Positions 45,593-56,382 of a stretch of 64,000 nt of DNA are shown here, piece by piece. The number at the start of each line of letters is the position of its first letter. The first letter of the stretch is position 1. Source of the stretch: Lepidodermella squamata (Eukaryota > Gastrotricha); the NCBI GenBank assembly GCA_047495785.1, contig JBLDXI010000025.1, positions 1,798,001 through 1,862,000 on the forward strand, given 5' to 3'. Position numbers and translations under genes: made by a program. The notes beneath the pieces are model-generated. The model saw only the letters and a list, made by a program, of their open reading frames with translations, ran no database searches and had not been told where the DNA came from.

Positions 45593-48500
45593 CTTCTATT
45601 GTGTTGTGTGATGAAGAAGCTGGCGCTCATCCGACTTGCCCAAACTGGTTGTCCCTGTCCTTCTTGCAAACGCGCGATTTTTGCCCACCTGGCGGTCCGC
45701 TTGGCTGTGTCCGCGATCCGACAACTTGCGGCGCAGATAAACCCGTCTGCTGCACGCCAGACTGGTTCGTTTATTTTTCAAAAAATCCCCGAATTACGAA
45801 CTTTATTTTTTGAAAATTAAATACAGAAAAAATGTTTTCAAAAATATTTTTCAGTTTTTTCTGATTAATACAATTATTTTTTCTAGGTGTCCAACCTATG
45901 GAATTTGTACCGATGCACAGGGTTTCTGCCGCGATGTTAACGACCATTTAGTGTCGCATGGCCAGCAGTACCCGGTCGATTCGAATGATCCGTGTTCAAT
46001 GTGCACGTGCATCAACGGCCAGCCGGAGAATTGTCAGAGTTTGAAATGTGCCGAACCGCCGCTGTGTTCCGGCCAGAATCAGGTCCGCGGCCGGTGCTGC
46101 GAGTTCGAATGCCCGGTTGACATCTACGGAGATCGTAAGTTCTAATTTCACGAAATAATTCACATGAATTTGGCTCAATTTTTTATTCATTCATAATTTA
46201 TTAGGATTAGGAATTTTCATTGATTTTGATTTTTTTTGCTATTTAGCTATCAAAGGAATTCGCTTAGTTGGTGGAAATTCGCCCCGAGAAGGCCGAGTCG
46301 AATTGCTTCTCAATAACACCTGGGGCACAGTTTGTGATGATAATTTCAACGAGAAAGCCGCTCGGGTCGTTTGTCGTATGTTGGGATACGAGTAAGCCCT
46401 TTGATTTTGCCAATTCTAATTTATTCCTATTTTTTCCCGATTTTTAGTGCTCCATACTACACAGCAATTGTCAGCAAATTCGGCCCTGGTTCAGATTCAA
46501 TCCACTTCCGAGACATCACCTGTTTCGGCAATGAACAATCAATTTGGTGGTGCATGCGAGGCGTTCGATCCTGCACGGTAAGATATCATTAAAACTCCCT
46601 AATTTTTTCTAAGCCCAGGAAAAACCGTAAAATTTATTTTATATTCACCCGGCAACATTTTGAATATAAAAAAGTTCCGCTCGACACCTTACGTTCGCTG
46701 CTTAACACCTGAAGAGGAAGCTACAACTCCGACGCCTGAGGATGATAATCTCGCTGAAGATTTATTAGCGACTGAAGAGCCGTCAAACGCTGAAATTTAC
46801 GAGGCTAAATACAACAATAACCTTGACTCGAATGAGCGAATTTCGAACGATTTAAATGAGCCTAAATCGAATAGCCGCCGAATTACTTCGATTCAATCGC
46901 GGCAGCAACAACGTAGGGCTCAGGTTACGATTCGAGACGATGATGTCGAGCCAGAACCGCCGAAAAGATCGAATCAAGCTGCTCAACTGCCGCCTGCTAG
47001 GCCATGTCAGTTAAAAAAAATTGAGCAAAAAATGTGAACGCGTGCTCCAAGAGTGTTTTTTGCAACGAGTTTTTCCACGTGCACCGGGCTTGCAATGGAA
47101 TAATCGAAAATTTGAAAAAAATTATTGAAGGTTTAGAATTGAACTTTTGGAAAATTGACGTTTTTAATTGAATTTTTCGATTTTTTTCGGAATTTTCTGC
47201 ACTTTTTGGCTTAAATCTGCAAACTCATCGCTTTTTTGTTTTTATTTTTGTGACTTCAACTCGAACTGGTGAATATTCCCCCGTTTTGTGAAATGGCACG
47301 TTTGGCAAATGATGGCATGTTGATGATGAGCAGCACTTCGAGGACGTTGGCGTGTCGTGTCTCGTCACGGGGCAAGTTCCGACGGCGGCGCACGCCGACG
47401 ACGACGGGCCGACACAGCCGACACGCGTCACCGCACGCCCGACGAATGGCGCGCCCAGCACGGCGGCGACGACGCGGTGGACGCGCGCCGACCCGGCCAC
47501 TACGTCTTCGTGTAAATACGCAAGCTTTTTTCAATTTCACGAGTTTTTTAGATATGTACATCAGAGCAAATTTTGTCACATTTTTGCTTATTAGGACCAA
47601 CTATAGAATGGTTGCAAGAGCTGAGACGTTGAAATATTCAAAATAATTCAAGTTTTCCTGCGAAATGGAAAATTTCTTCAAAAGAGAGGGAATTTTGTCC
47701 AGAATTTATGAATATTTTTGCGTATTTCGGCTCATTTTTGGCATCTGAATTGTTTTTGTAATGGAAATGTCAAATTTTCAAATATGTTTAGGCGTGAAAT
47801 CGTCGACTATTCGATTGGTTGGCGGCCGAACTGATTGGATGGGTCGAGTTGAAGTCTTCCATAACCGCCAGTGGGGCTCGGTTTGCGACGATTATTGGGG
47901 CGTTAACAATGCCGAAGTCGTGTGCCGATCGCTTTGTTTCGAGTAAGTTACACTATTTTACTTGAAGAAAACTTGATAGCCGAGTTATAAGTTCATATTT
48001 ATAACGGATTTTTTCTACAATTTTTATCATTTCAAATAGCGCGTAAAATTTAAATTGCAAGCAATTTCGGGGAATATTTCGACATAACCTTTAAACTTGA
48101 AAAAACCAAATTTTACAAATTAAAAAAATTTAATTGAAATTGAAACTGAACAATTTAACAACTTTTGGATTTTGATAATTTTAATCTCGAAATAATTAAT
48201 TTTCTTCGAAATTTTAAAATTTTGTCTGAAATTTCAAAAATTTGAATTTTCTATTAATTTCAGTCCTCACTACGCCGCTGTTTACCAAGACAGTTTAATT
48301 CCGCCCGGAAACGGCACAATTTGGCTCGACGACGTGCGATGCAACGGCGACGAAGCCGTGCTCGAACGGTGCCCGCACGCGCCGTGGGGCTCAAACAACT
48401 GCCAACACGAGGAAGACGTCGCAATCGCATGCCAACCGCTAGAAAATCTCATGTCAACAACAATTTCAATTGACGAAGGCAAATGGCCGGTGGTTCGGTG

Positions 48501-51500
48501 CCGGCAAGACTCAGTCTCCGCCTGCTTCGACCTGTCCGATGTTGGGAATGACGCGAGATTCGTCACACTAACCGCCGAGCCGACAAATTCGAGCTGCCAA
48601 AACGCGGGCCGAGTGAACGCGTTTGCGTTTGAAAGCGCCGATATCGCCGCTAATTCGTTCAACGAATTCATAAATACGACGTTTAAATGCATTCGAGTGG
48701 CTCGAAGCGGCTGTGGTACGATGATGAACAAGAATCAGACGCATTTCATTTACACGAATACGATAACGCGGACGAACACGGCGCCGTCGAGCGGCGGCAC
48801 GTTCCGCTTTGTTATCAAATGCTCGGCGCAGCGGTACTACTCGCCGTTGACTGCGTCGTATAAAACGTACCTGCCGGAGGTTGTCATCGAGAAGAGCTAT
48901 CTGTACCAGGTTTCCATGTGCTTCTGCAACCCGATCGATCGACCCACCGATCCGTGTGTCGCTCAGGATCCGGTTCAGGTCACCCGCGGATCCCTTCTAC
49001 AGGCTTGCATCATTTTAACGTAAGTAACCGGATTTGTTAATTTTGTAAAATTTCAGAAGCTGAATTGGAAAAATTATATTTTTTGCAGAGCAAAATGCGG
49101 CGGCAAATTAAATTGAAAATTGAAAATTAAAATTTACAAAATTTACAAAAATTTGAATAATGGAACAGGAGACTCGAACCGCAAATTGAGCATGAATTTT
49201 TCACTATTTGAAGGCCACTGCCTCACTTTTTGAATTTTCTAAGCGCAGAATTTCGGCATTAGAATTTTAATCTTATTGTGTAGTTCATGGGCGCAAAACA
49301 CCGAATTTTTCAATTTCTATTGGAGCCTTTTCGAGCCGATGGAGAAACGATTGGCGTTCATTATCCGAAACTGATTGTTTTAGTGGATTTAGGTGATTTT
49401 AACGCTCCAAGTCGGTCATAATTGTAGCTGAAGCCCATGTCGATTGAACCAGTCAGATATCAGACTGAAAATACGAGGTATAGAGTAGAGTCCCCTGTTT
49501 GGAGAATGTAGGCTAGTGGGAACTGTTCCCCCACAAACGAAGCCATGGATCGTATAATTTGGGCACACATCGTTGGGCAAGGTTTAAAGGTTCCATCCGA
49601 AAGGTACTAATTCCCGCCTAAAGCCAATACATTGGCGTATGCATTGGCAAGGTACATCGTGGTAGTCAGGATTATTGTTCGCTGGGGGCATCACGGCCGG
49701 TGTAGACGCCGTTGAGGTAGAGCGATTCGCCATTTCGCCATTCGCCATTCAATTGTTGAAAGGGAAGTCATTCAAGTTTATTTCTGCTAAAACTTTTGGA
49801 TTTTTCGGCATTTTTGAGCTCAATTCCGGGCCCCCTTAGTTTCGCGCAGGCTATGACAAAGAACAACATACACATCGACGGGTCATCGGCACCTGAGTCG
49901 TAGATAGCCATTGACTCACCATTATGATCAAGAAGAAGTAATCGAGAAGTTCAATGGTTACATTTTCTTACACAAAACAATCGCTTGTGACCTCGGTAAT
50001 TTTGAAGCAGGCAGTTATCAATTGTGATGGCCCGTCCCTCCTTGCGCACGAGGCCTTACTGATTTCCGAAAACCACAACAGCAATCATTTTCTTATCATC
50101 TCGGAGGAAAAATCGGTCAGGTGTTGAACTGGGTCAAATCGATCGGAGGCAGTGTTTTCGGGATCTTCGACAACAGCGCACGAGCGCATCGTTGAAGAGC
50201 TAAATCAAGGCTCAAAAGAGATATCAAGCTAGAATGCTTAGAGAGACATTGCAGCTTTTGAGGTACTTGAAATCAGGCAGCTCAGGAGCGCAGCTGTTGA
50301 GGAGCAGGTTCCAGCCTAGGGTGCGGCATCAGAGTGGAATCTGGCTTTCGCCTTACACCTAGGACCTAGGGTCGAGTGAACACTTCAGGTAGTGTGTACC
50401 ATTTCTAGCTTTGCTGCTAGAAACGTAATCGTACCTATTGATCTCATAGACGCTTATAAGGTTTTGAAGCTCAAGGTGCCGCCAGACAACAAAGGCGCTC
50501 TCAGCCATTGCGACATGATAAGCGGGAGAGTCGATATGAATCATCAGGAAATCATTGCATTTAAAAAGTATTTCCGCATCAGTCCATTTTCATGATACAA
50601 GATGAGCGAGAGCTTCTAGCTGTAAAATACACGGGATCAGGGTTAACATCATGAGCCAGCAGCTGAATGGCTTTTCCAACAGAGAAATTTTCTTTCACTT
50701 CTTTCACAAATCAACCGACCGATCGCCGATGGGAAATGGATTCTCCGGACGATGGCATTGTGGGTGGTTGTCCTAAGGAGGCACTGGAGGGTTCAACCGA
50801 CAGCCCAATGGATGGGTCTTCTGACGAGACACTTTAGGACGTAGAGGCTGCCTTAAATATAATGGTTACCTTTCCCCAAATTGTGCTGATGTAGTCGCTT
50901 CTCCGCTGAGCGGCGAGTCTCTCCAATGTAGAATTTAGTCGACTTGCGTTGGGGGAAAACGGGATAAGTCACTCCGCGGTATATTCGGTTTGTCGAAGAG
51001 TTTGTTATTATTAACTTGGGTGCATTGATATCGCCAACAGCATTGCAGTCCACAGCGCTGTTCATTTGATTTGAGGCTTGCTGGGTTTTTTTTCAAAACA
51101 GCGTCAATGGCCTCTTTCGTAATGCGTCGGTCATGTCGCATCGTTGAAACGCATGGAAATTCATGACCTGCGTAATCTTTACCTCGCCAGACTGTTTACG
51201 GTTCCAAGGATTTTCGCCGGACAGCCGGTGAATCCCAAATTCTGATTCAGCCGATCGCAGGCTGTTCGCCTCGGGCCTGTAGCCGTGTGTGCATGGTAAT
51301 AGTACCGAGTTGGTGCTGGAACCGCGGCAGACGCGACCAGCGGAAGGCATAGCGAAAAGTATTCAAATGCTTATAAACCAGGCCGTGACGAGATTGAAAC
51401 CGGTCGGCCACCTTTGTATCCAACAATTTGGAGCCATGGTATAAGGAATGGAATTTAGAAGTTAGATGCGCTAGTTGACCTTAGCAAGGAAAAAAATCAC

Positions 51501-53027
51501 GATAGCAATTTAAATTTCTCAAAAAATCTTAACAAGATTGCATAAATACTAAAGTTGAATTTCAAATTTAAATTGAACTTAACCAGCCCGTGATTATATA
51601 TTTTTTACTTTATTTAGGACCAAGGAACCCAACTTGGAAATTGTGGTTCATAACTGTTCAGTTCAAGCCGGTCTGCAGGTGCCCGAGTCGCGAAAGCTGT
51701 ACCTATTCCGCAATAAATGCCGACAGGAAGATTCAGTTGTCTTCTCACCTTGGACGCCGCTCATGTACGCCTTCGAATTCCAAGCCCGGCAATACTTGGA
51801 CATCCAAGATCAGGTTTGAATAAATACAAAAATTTCAAATTGATTGAATTATTTTTCGGAGAAAATATTGTTTTATTTTTTTATGATATATTTTCACGAA
51901 TTTCACAGCGAAATTATACTTGGAATCCTCCTTCGGTATATTAAAAAATGGCTTAATACCTGAAAAATATTCGCCATTCCAACTCACATTGTCAAAGCCG
52001 TTAATCAGAACGACCGTTAAATTGTGTAGAAAATCGCTCCGCCTCACCTCTTCACAGCATTTCTCTCATTTGCTCTGCTTTAATTGTTATAAAAAAAATA
52101 TCGGAAAAATCCATCCTTTAATCTCACATCGTCTCGTCTGCCTTAATTATCGTATTTTATTGTAGTCAAATTTTACCTTTAATAACCTCGTGGGATTTTT
52201 TCAGATGTTTTTGGATAATTTTTCTAATATTTTATTTTTGTGTCAATTTTCAGGTGTATGTCGTGTGTCAAGCGTACGTGTGCCAGGCCGATGATTCATC
52301 AGCCATGTGCGACCGCACGTGCACGTCTATGGAAAAGCCGCCTCAACCGGCGTCACGCGGCGGCGATGACGACGACAACATGCGGCGAATGATTAAGCGA
52401 ACCAAACGAGACACCGTCGTATCAACGCAACACCCAGGCCACCCGGATTTCGTCCAAGTCTACCTTGGGCCTATTCGGTTCAGCGATTTGCCGGCTGTCC
52501 TGCAGAATTTCGACCCGGAAGCGTTTGTACGGCAGAATTTGTCCAAGACCTTGCATTCTCAACGGACGAGGATAGGCAAGTACCATTAGAAAAATCAATA
52601 TTTTCAAGTTTTTGAAAAAAATTTCAAAATCTCTAACAATTTTGAAATCGAAATTTTAAATTTTTCAAATTTTGTTTTAATTTTATATTGTGGATTTTAT
52701 ACAAAATTTTAAAATTTAAAATTTAGAATTTTCAAAACTAAAATTTTAAAATTCTTGAAAAAACGTTTAGATGTGAAGTTTTAATTATTTTTTCCGAATG
52801 AAGAAAAGTCGAATATTCCCGGCGATGGGGGTTTGAACCTAGCTGCTGATACTGGACTCGTAAATTTCAACGAAATTTCGCTAATGGAGGAGCAGAAGCA
52901 GCCGTTGGCTGGTTCGCTGAGTCGCATCGTCGAAAGCATCGAAGGCGCCGTTGCCTCATCGGCCGCCGCTTCAGCCGGTCACTTTTTCGTCGTGTCCCTA
53001 TTACTCGCCGTCGTCTGCTTCCTATAG
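45593..53027 (+). CDS. VWC-SRCR-SRCR-ZP cell-surface/matrix protein (DMBT1/hensin-like)
   Basis: Exons are 45593-45764, 45887-46134, 46247-46391, 46448-46577, one of two alternative exons (46675-47005 or 47334-47511), 47792-47942, 48264-49019, 51618-51813, 52254-52575 and 52804-53027. Order: a Cys-rich start ([16 protein letters not shown]), a VWC domain ([10 protein letters not shown] ... RCCEFECP), SRCR 1 (IRLVGG ... WGTVCDDNF), a linker, and SRCR 2 (IRLVGG ... [10 protein letters not shown] ... [11 protein letters not shown]). Then a ZP module ([33 protein letters not shown]), a furin-type site RTKR, and a hydrophobic tail ending the protein, as in GPI- or membrane-anchored ZP proteins. 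ZP modules polymerise extracellularly after furin cleavage. The first exon with the signal peptide start was not found. The last intron appears to be GC-AG. Confidence 0.88.
46675..47005 (+). other. Alternative exon a of the SRCR-ZP gene (acidic linker)
   Basis: Starts in phase 0 after ...RSCT and completes SRCR 1 with FRSTPYVRC. Then comes an acidic, Thr/Pro- and Asn-rich linker ([16 protein letters not shown]), leaving one T before the next exon (T + GC = Cys). The acceptor (AAAAAAG) has a poor pyrimidine tract. Confidence 0.6.
47334..47511 (+). other. Alternative exon b of the SRCR-ZP gene (Thr/Pro linker)
   Basis: Also phase 0 at its start. It completes SRCR 1 with HFEDVGVSC, the classical SRCR ending, then encodes a Thr/Ala/Pro/Arg linker and leaves a single T, exactly like exon a. 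It may start 3 bp earlier at 47331. It is very GC-rich. The acceptor tract is also weak. Confidence 0.6.
50853..51360 (-). pseudogene. GIY-YIG endonuclease remnant, probably Penelope-like element
   Basis: In the 2.6-kb intron 49020-51617 of the SRCR-ZP gene, on the opposite strand. A minus frame contains [18 protein letters not shown], which fits the YIG half of GIY-YIG nucleases found at the end of Penelope-like retroelements. The upstream part is in other frames, so the copy is broken. Confidence 0.45.
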
Positions 53028-53969
53028 CCTGGGCAACTACTACTACGAGAGAATCAACCTTAAAATTAAATTAAAATTCACCGTGCGTGATTTATATCGA
53101 ATAAGATGGATGAAATTCATCTCCTCACTGAATTTTTACCTCACCCGACTGAAAGTCGAAAAAATTTAATTTATGACCGAAAAAACAGTGCCAAACTAAA
53201 GGATGTCAATAATTATCGAAAAAGTCAACCTCAACTCTGCTGTGATATAAAATAATCGTCGAATCGAAAGCGATAATTGGCTAATTGAGTTGTGAACAAA
53301 TTTTCGTCTCTATGTCTCGCCTGTTATATGTTATATTTGTTGAAAATTCGTAAAAATTACTTGTGAAAATTGAACTTTTTTATATTTTCACTGATGCAAA
53401 TTGTTTGTTGCTTGTTTTATTCATTCATTTTTATGATGATCTCATCCGTTATGTTCAAAATTAAATTAATATATATTGAAAATTGACAGTAATAAAGATT
53501 TTATTCTATTTTCATCTATCCGATCTCCCCGTTATAATTGCTGTCCAGGGTCTAAATATTGAGGCAAGGAAAAAAATCAAGGAAAATTGAGCTATTTGTT
53601 GTCGATTTAGTTTCCAATCTTCAAGTTTTATGCGAAGAATTTCTGAGCTTGAATGTTCGTATTGATCATATTTGCTTGTATTTGTGCATGATAACTTATA
53701 ATCAGAATAATTGATAAATATGGCGAAGGACGAGATTTCAAGAATAAAAGGACTGATCTTTTCAATTTTTCTTGATTTTTTAGGACAATTTTTAAGCCCA
53801 CAACATTGCTCAGTCGAAATTGAGGTGTTACGGCAAAACAGCAAACGACTTTTCAGCAGAATTCCTTAGAATTTGTCCATAAAAGGAACGTGAAAATGAA
53901 TTTTTTATCTGCGACAATTGAGCAAACGACAGTTCAGCCAACCACAGGAGTTCTTTTTCAATTTGGATT

Positions 53970-54470
53970 AGGTCATGCTAGACTTCGTCTTTGTATCAAC
54001 TGACTAAAGATCCTTTTCAAACAGGAAGTGCTGATCCTAACAGGATGGAACCTCCTTGTTTTTAATTCGTCGCCGTTCGACTACTATAAACTTCCGGCAA
54101 AAAGTCCGCCACAGATTTTATCAATCTGTTTAATGGAGAACATGTAGTGCGGTACGACTTGTCGCATGTCTCCCTATTCAGACATCAGACATACTAGAAA
54201 ATAACAAAAATTGTCCTGTTCCGATTCAAAAAAATTCAACAACACAGCTTTGATTTTGATGAAAGCCAAAACACTGCGTGGCTATAAATAAGTTAGCCTT
54301 CGCAGACATATTAACCGCCAATAATTACATGTTCAAAGCCGCAACCCAGGACGTCAACTCTGGCTACGCTAGCCTGCACATTAACATATTACATTATATC
54401 CGTTTCTCTGAAATTTAAAGCACGGGTGTCCCGCAGACGTACTTATCTTGATTAAGTTCAACGTTGCCGC
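53970..54470. repeat. Diverged direct repeat, copy 1
   Basis: Shares with the second copy, in the same order, GTGCTGATCCTAACAGGATGG-like, CGTCGCCGTTCGACTA, TAATGGAGAAC, ACTAGAAAAT and CAGGACG blocks. Much divergence lies between them. Confidence 0.6.
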
Positions 54471-55009
54471 AGTTTTTGTGTCTGAGGTTGGCAATTCCAG
54501 ATCAACGAGAGTAAAAATAGCAAAGATAGTTAATGTTGAACTCGAAATTGCTGAACAATTTCAACATTCTGAACAAATTCTACAACATTGGTAACATTTA
54601 GAGACTGAGGGGTAACTGAGGGGTCACGTGATCATACACCAGATGCTACACCTGGGCGATTATCCCAAGAACGATGATAATTAGGACGCGGCTCTCAAAG
54701 AAGAAATTCGTCAGCGTGATTCGGTTTTTTCATGTATGATACTTCGTGCAAATTCGACTTCATATGGACTTATTGACACTGTCCCATAAAACTGGTCCAA
54801 AAGCCACCAAAAGCCTACGAGACGCTGGTTTACTATCCGTTTTCACCAACATTGAACGATTCCCAAGTAGGGCGGAGATAAAAGTATGCCTTTTAGACAC
54901 CCTGCAGTAGTTGTAGTCACCCTACGCTGAAGAATCGGCGATTTAGCGTTAATGGATAGGCAATCGACATTTCAACAACCTCTGAGTCTTTTTCTCAAGA
55001 CTGGATTAT

Positions 55010-55530
55010 GAGTCGAATTAGGTTCAGTCCTTTTATCAATGAGCTGAACATCCCTTTGAAATGGGACGTATGCTGATCCTACAGGATGGAGCCCATTCTT
55101 TTTAATTCGTCGCCGTTCGACTAGTACCGAGTTTCCGGCAATTAGTCCGTTGTAAATTTTCCAGCTTTCCTCGATCTGTCTAATGGAGAACGTTGCTTTC
55201 AGGAAGTAGAGCGGCGCGATAATCTCTTTCCACGCTCTCTGGGGGCGAAGCCGCCCACATTGAGATCCCAGACAGACTAGAAAATGCTAAATAATGTCCT
55301 CCTTCGATGCCCATCGTCACGGTTTCCCCGCTATCCGCGCCCACTTACACGCGCAAAGCCGAAACACAGGACGCCTACTCTGGCTTACACTAGTCAGAAT
55401 ATTCAAAAATAGTAGCCACCCCTAATCACATAAAAATATTATCCGTGTTCTATGAAATTCAAATCACGAATATATAAAGCCACACTTATCTCGATTAATT
55501 TCGCCCATACACGATCCCACGTTCCTGCAT
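55010..55530. repeat. Diverged direct repeat, copy 2
   Basis: Offset about 1.06 kb from copy 1, in the same orientation. The unit may be a repeated non-coding element or a dead transposon. Confidence 0.6.
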
Positions 55531-55846
55531 GCGCGTCCGAGGCAAGTAACTTTGGCTGAACGAGAACAAGCGTGGCAAATAAGCACGGAAACTTATCTCA
55601 ACCTTGAAAAGGCTCACAATTTGCTGACAATTAGCGACAAATGAACACCTCCAAACAACATTTGCGCAAATGTCACGAGCTCTACGGATGTTCGCAAACC
55701 TTGGAGTTGGCCAAAGTCGTTCGAAGCCATTTGACTGTATTCGTTATTTATTCATAAAATAATGATTGTCAAGCCAATAACACTTAAACATTGAAATACA
55801 AGAACCAAAATTTCACAACTGCGATTTGGACTAGCTTGTTTGACGA

Positions 55847-56298
55847 TCAACTGCTGGCAGCGGTATATTCTGTAATGACTATCGGTGAAACTCTGCGAGG
55901 CTTTCTCGATGGCCTATTTCGAAGTTTGTGATAACCTGCCGCGGATCCGTCAACCAATTTACCGTTAAGATAAAACCGGCAGGACGAGCATATCTTCGAA
56001 ACCTGAATGTGTAGCGAAAGGTTTGAACTGTTTAGCTGAAACTCGGAAAGTTAAAGCTTACGTTTTCAACTGTGTTTTGAGCAGCGTTGATGTTTCGTAT
56101 CCGAAGCTGAGGTTGTACAAGTTCCATGAGTATCTTAGAATTCGCTGGCATTTGATCCGCTTTCTCGCTCGAAGAATCGTCAACCGGTTTCACGCATCGC
56201 CGACCGCCGCAAAACGCTAGATCGGCTTTGAAGATTTCAGCCAGTGAAGATCCGGCATAGTACAAAACGACGAGAATCAGCGGTAAGAGACAGTTCAT
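55847..56298 (-). CDS. Small secreted protein with two CxnC pairs, unknown family
   Basis: Two exons, 56298-56062 and 56002-55847, join in phase 0 to give 130 residues. The signal peptide is MNCLLPLILVVLYYAGSSLA. The mature part has CGGRRC near its N-terminus, an acidic/Ser region, then in exon 2 CSSCRFYLNGK and a basic tail (RNRPSRKPRRV) that could hold dibasic processing sites. A TATATAAATA box lies at 56373-56382 on the minus strand, 75-84 bp before the ATG. Exon 2 is supported by its acceptor (ACATTCAG) and 51 open codons. It is not a member of the 12-21 kb family. It could be a prohormone or a Cys-stabilised peptide; function unknown. Confidence 0.6.
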
Positions 56299-56372
56299 TC
56301 TTTCAACGAGTGTGACTTTTTTTAAAGTAAACTTTCGCGCAGATTGTGCTCAATTCTATCTATCGAACTCGG

Positions 56373-56382
56373 TATTTATATA
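56373..56382 (-). promoter_or_regulatory. TATA box of the small secreted protein gene
   Basis: TATATAAATA read on the minus strand upstream of the ATG at 56298. Confidence 0.55.

Larger units (their letters stand above)
53028..55846. other. Intergenic with a diverged 1-kb duplication
   Basis: 3' flank of the SRCR-ZP gene; AATAAA at 53491-53496. Two related segments at about 53970-54470 and 55010-55530 share blocks such as TTAATTCGTCGCCGTTCGACTA, but neither codes for protein. Confidence 0.55.

Noticed and set aside
49150-49245. tRNA-like A and B boxes on the minus strand (GGCAGTGG, GGTTCGAGTC)
   Set aside because: The T stem and acceptor stem do not pair, so it is not a tRNA gene. It could be a worn tRNA-derived SINE, but that is not supportable from one copy.
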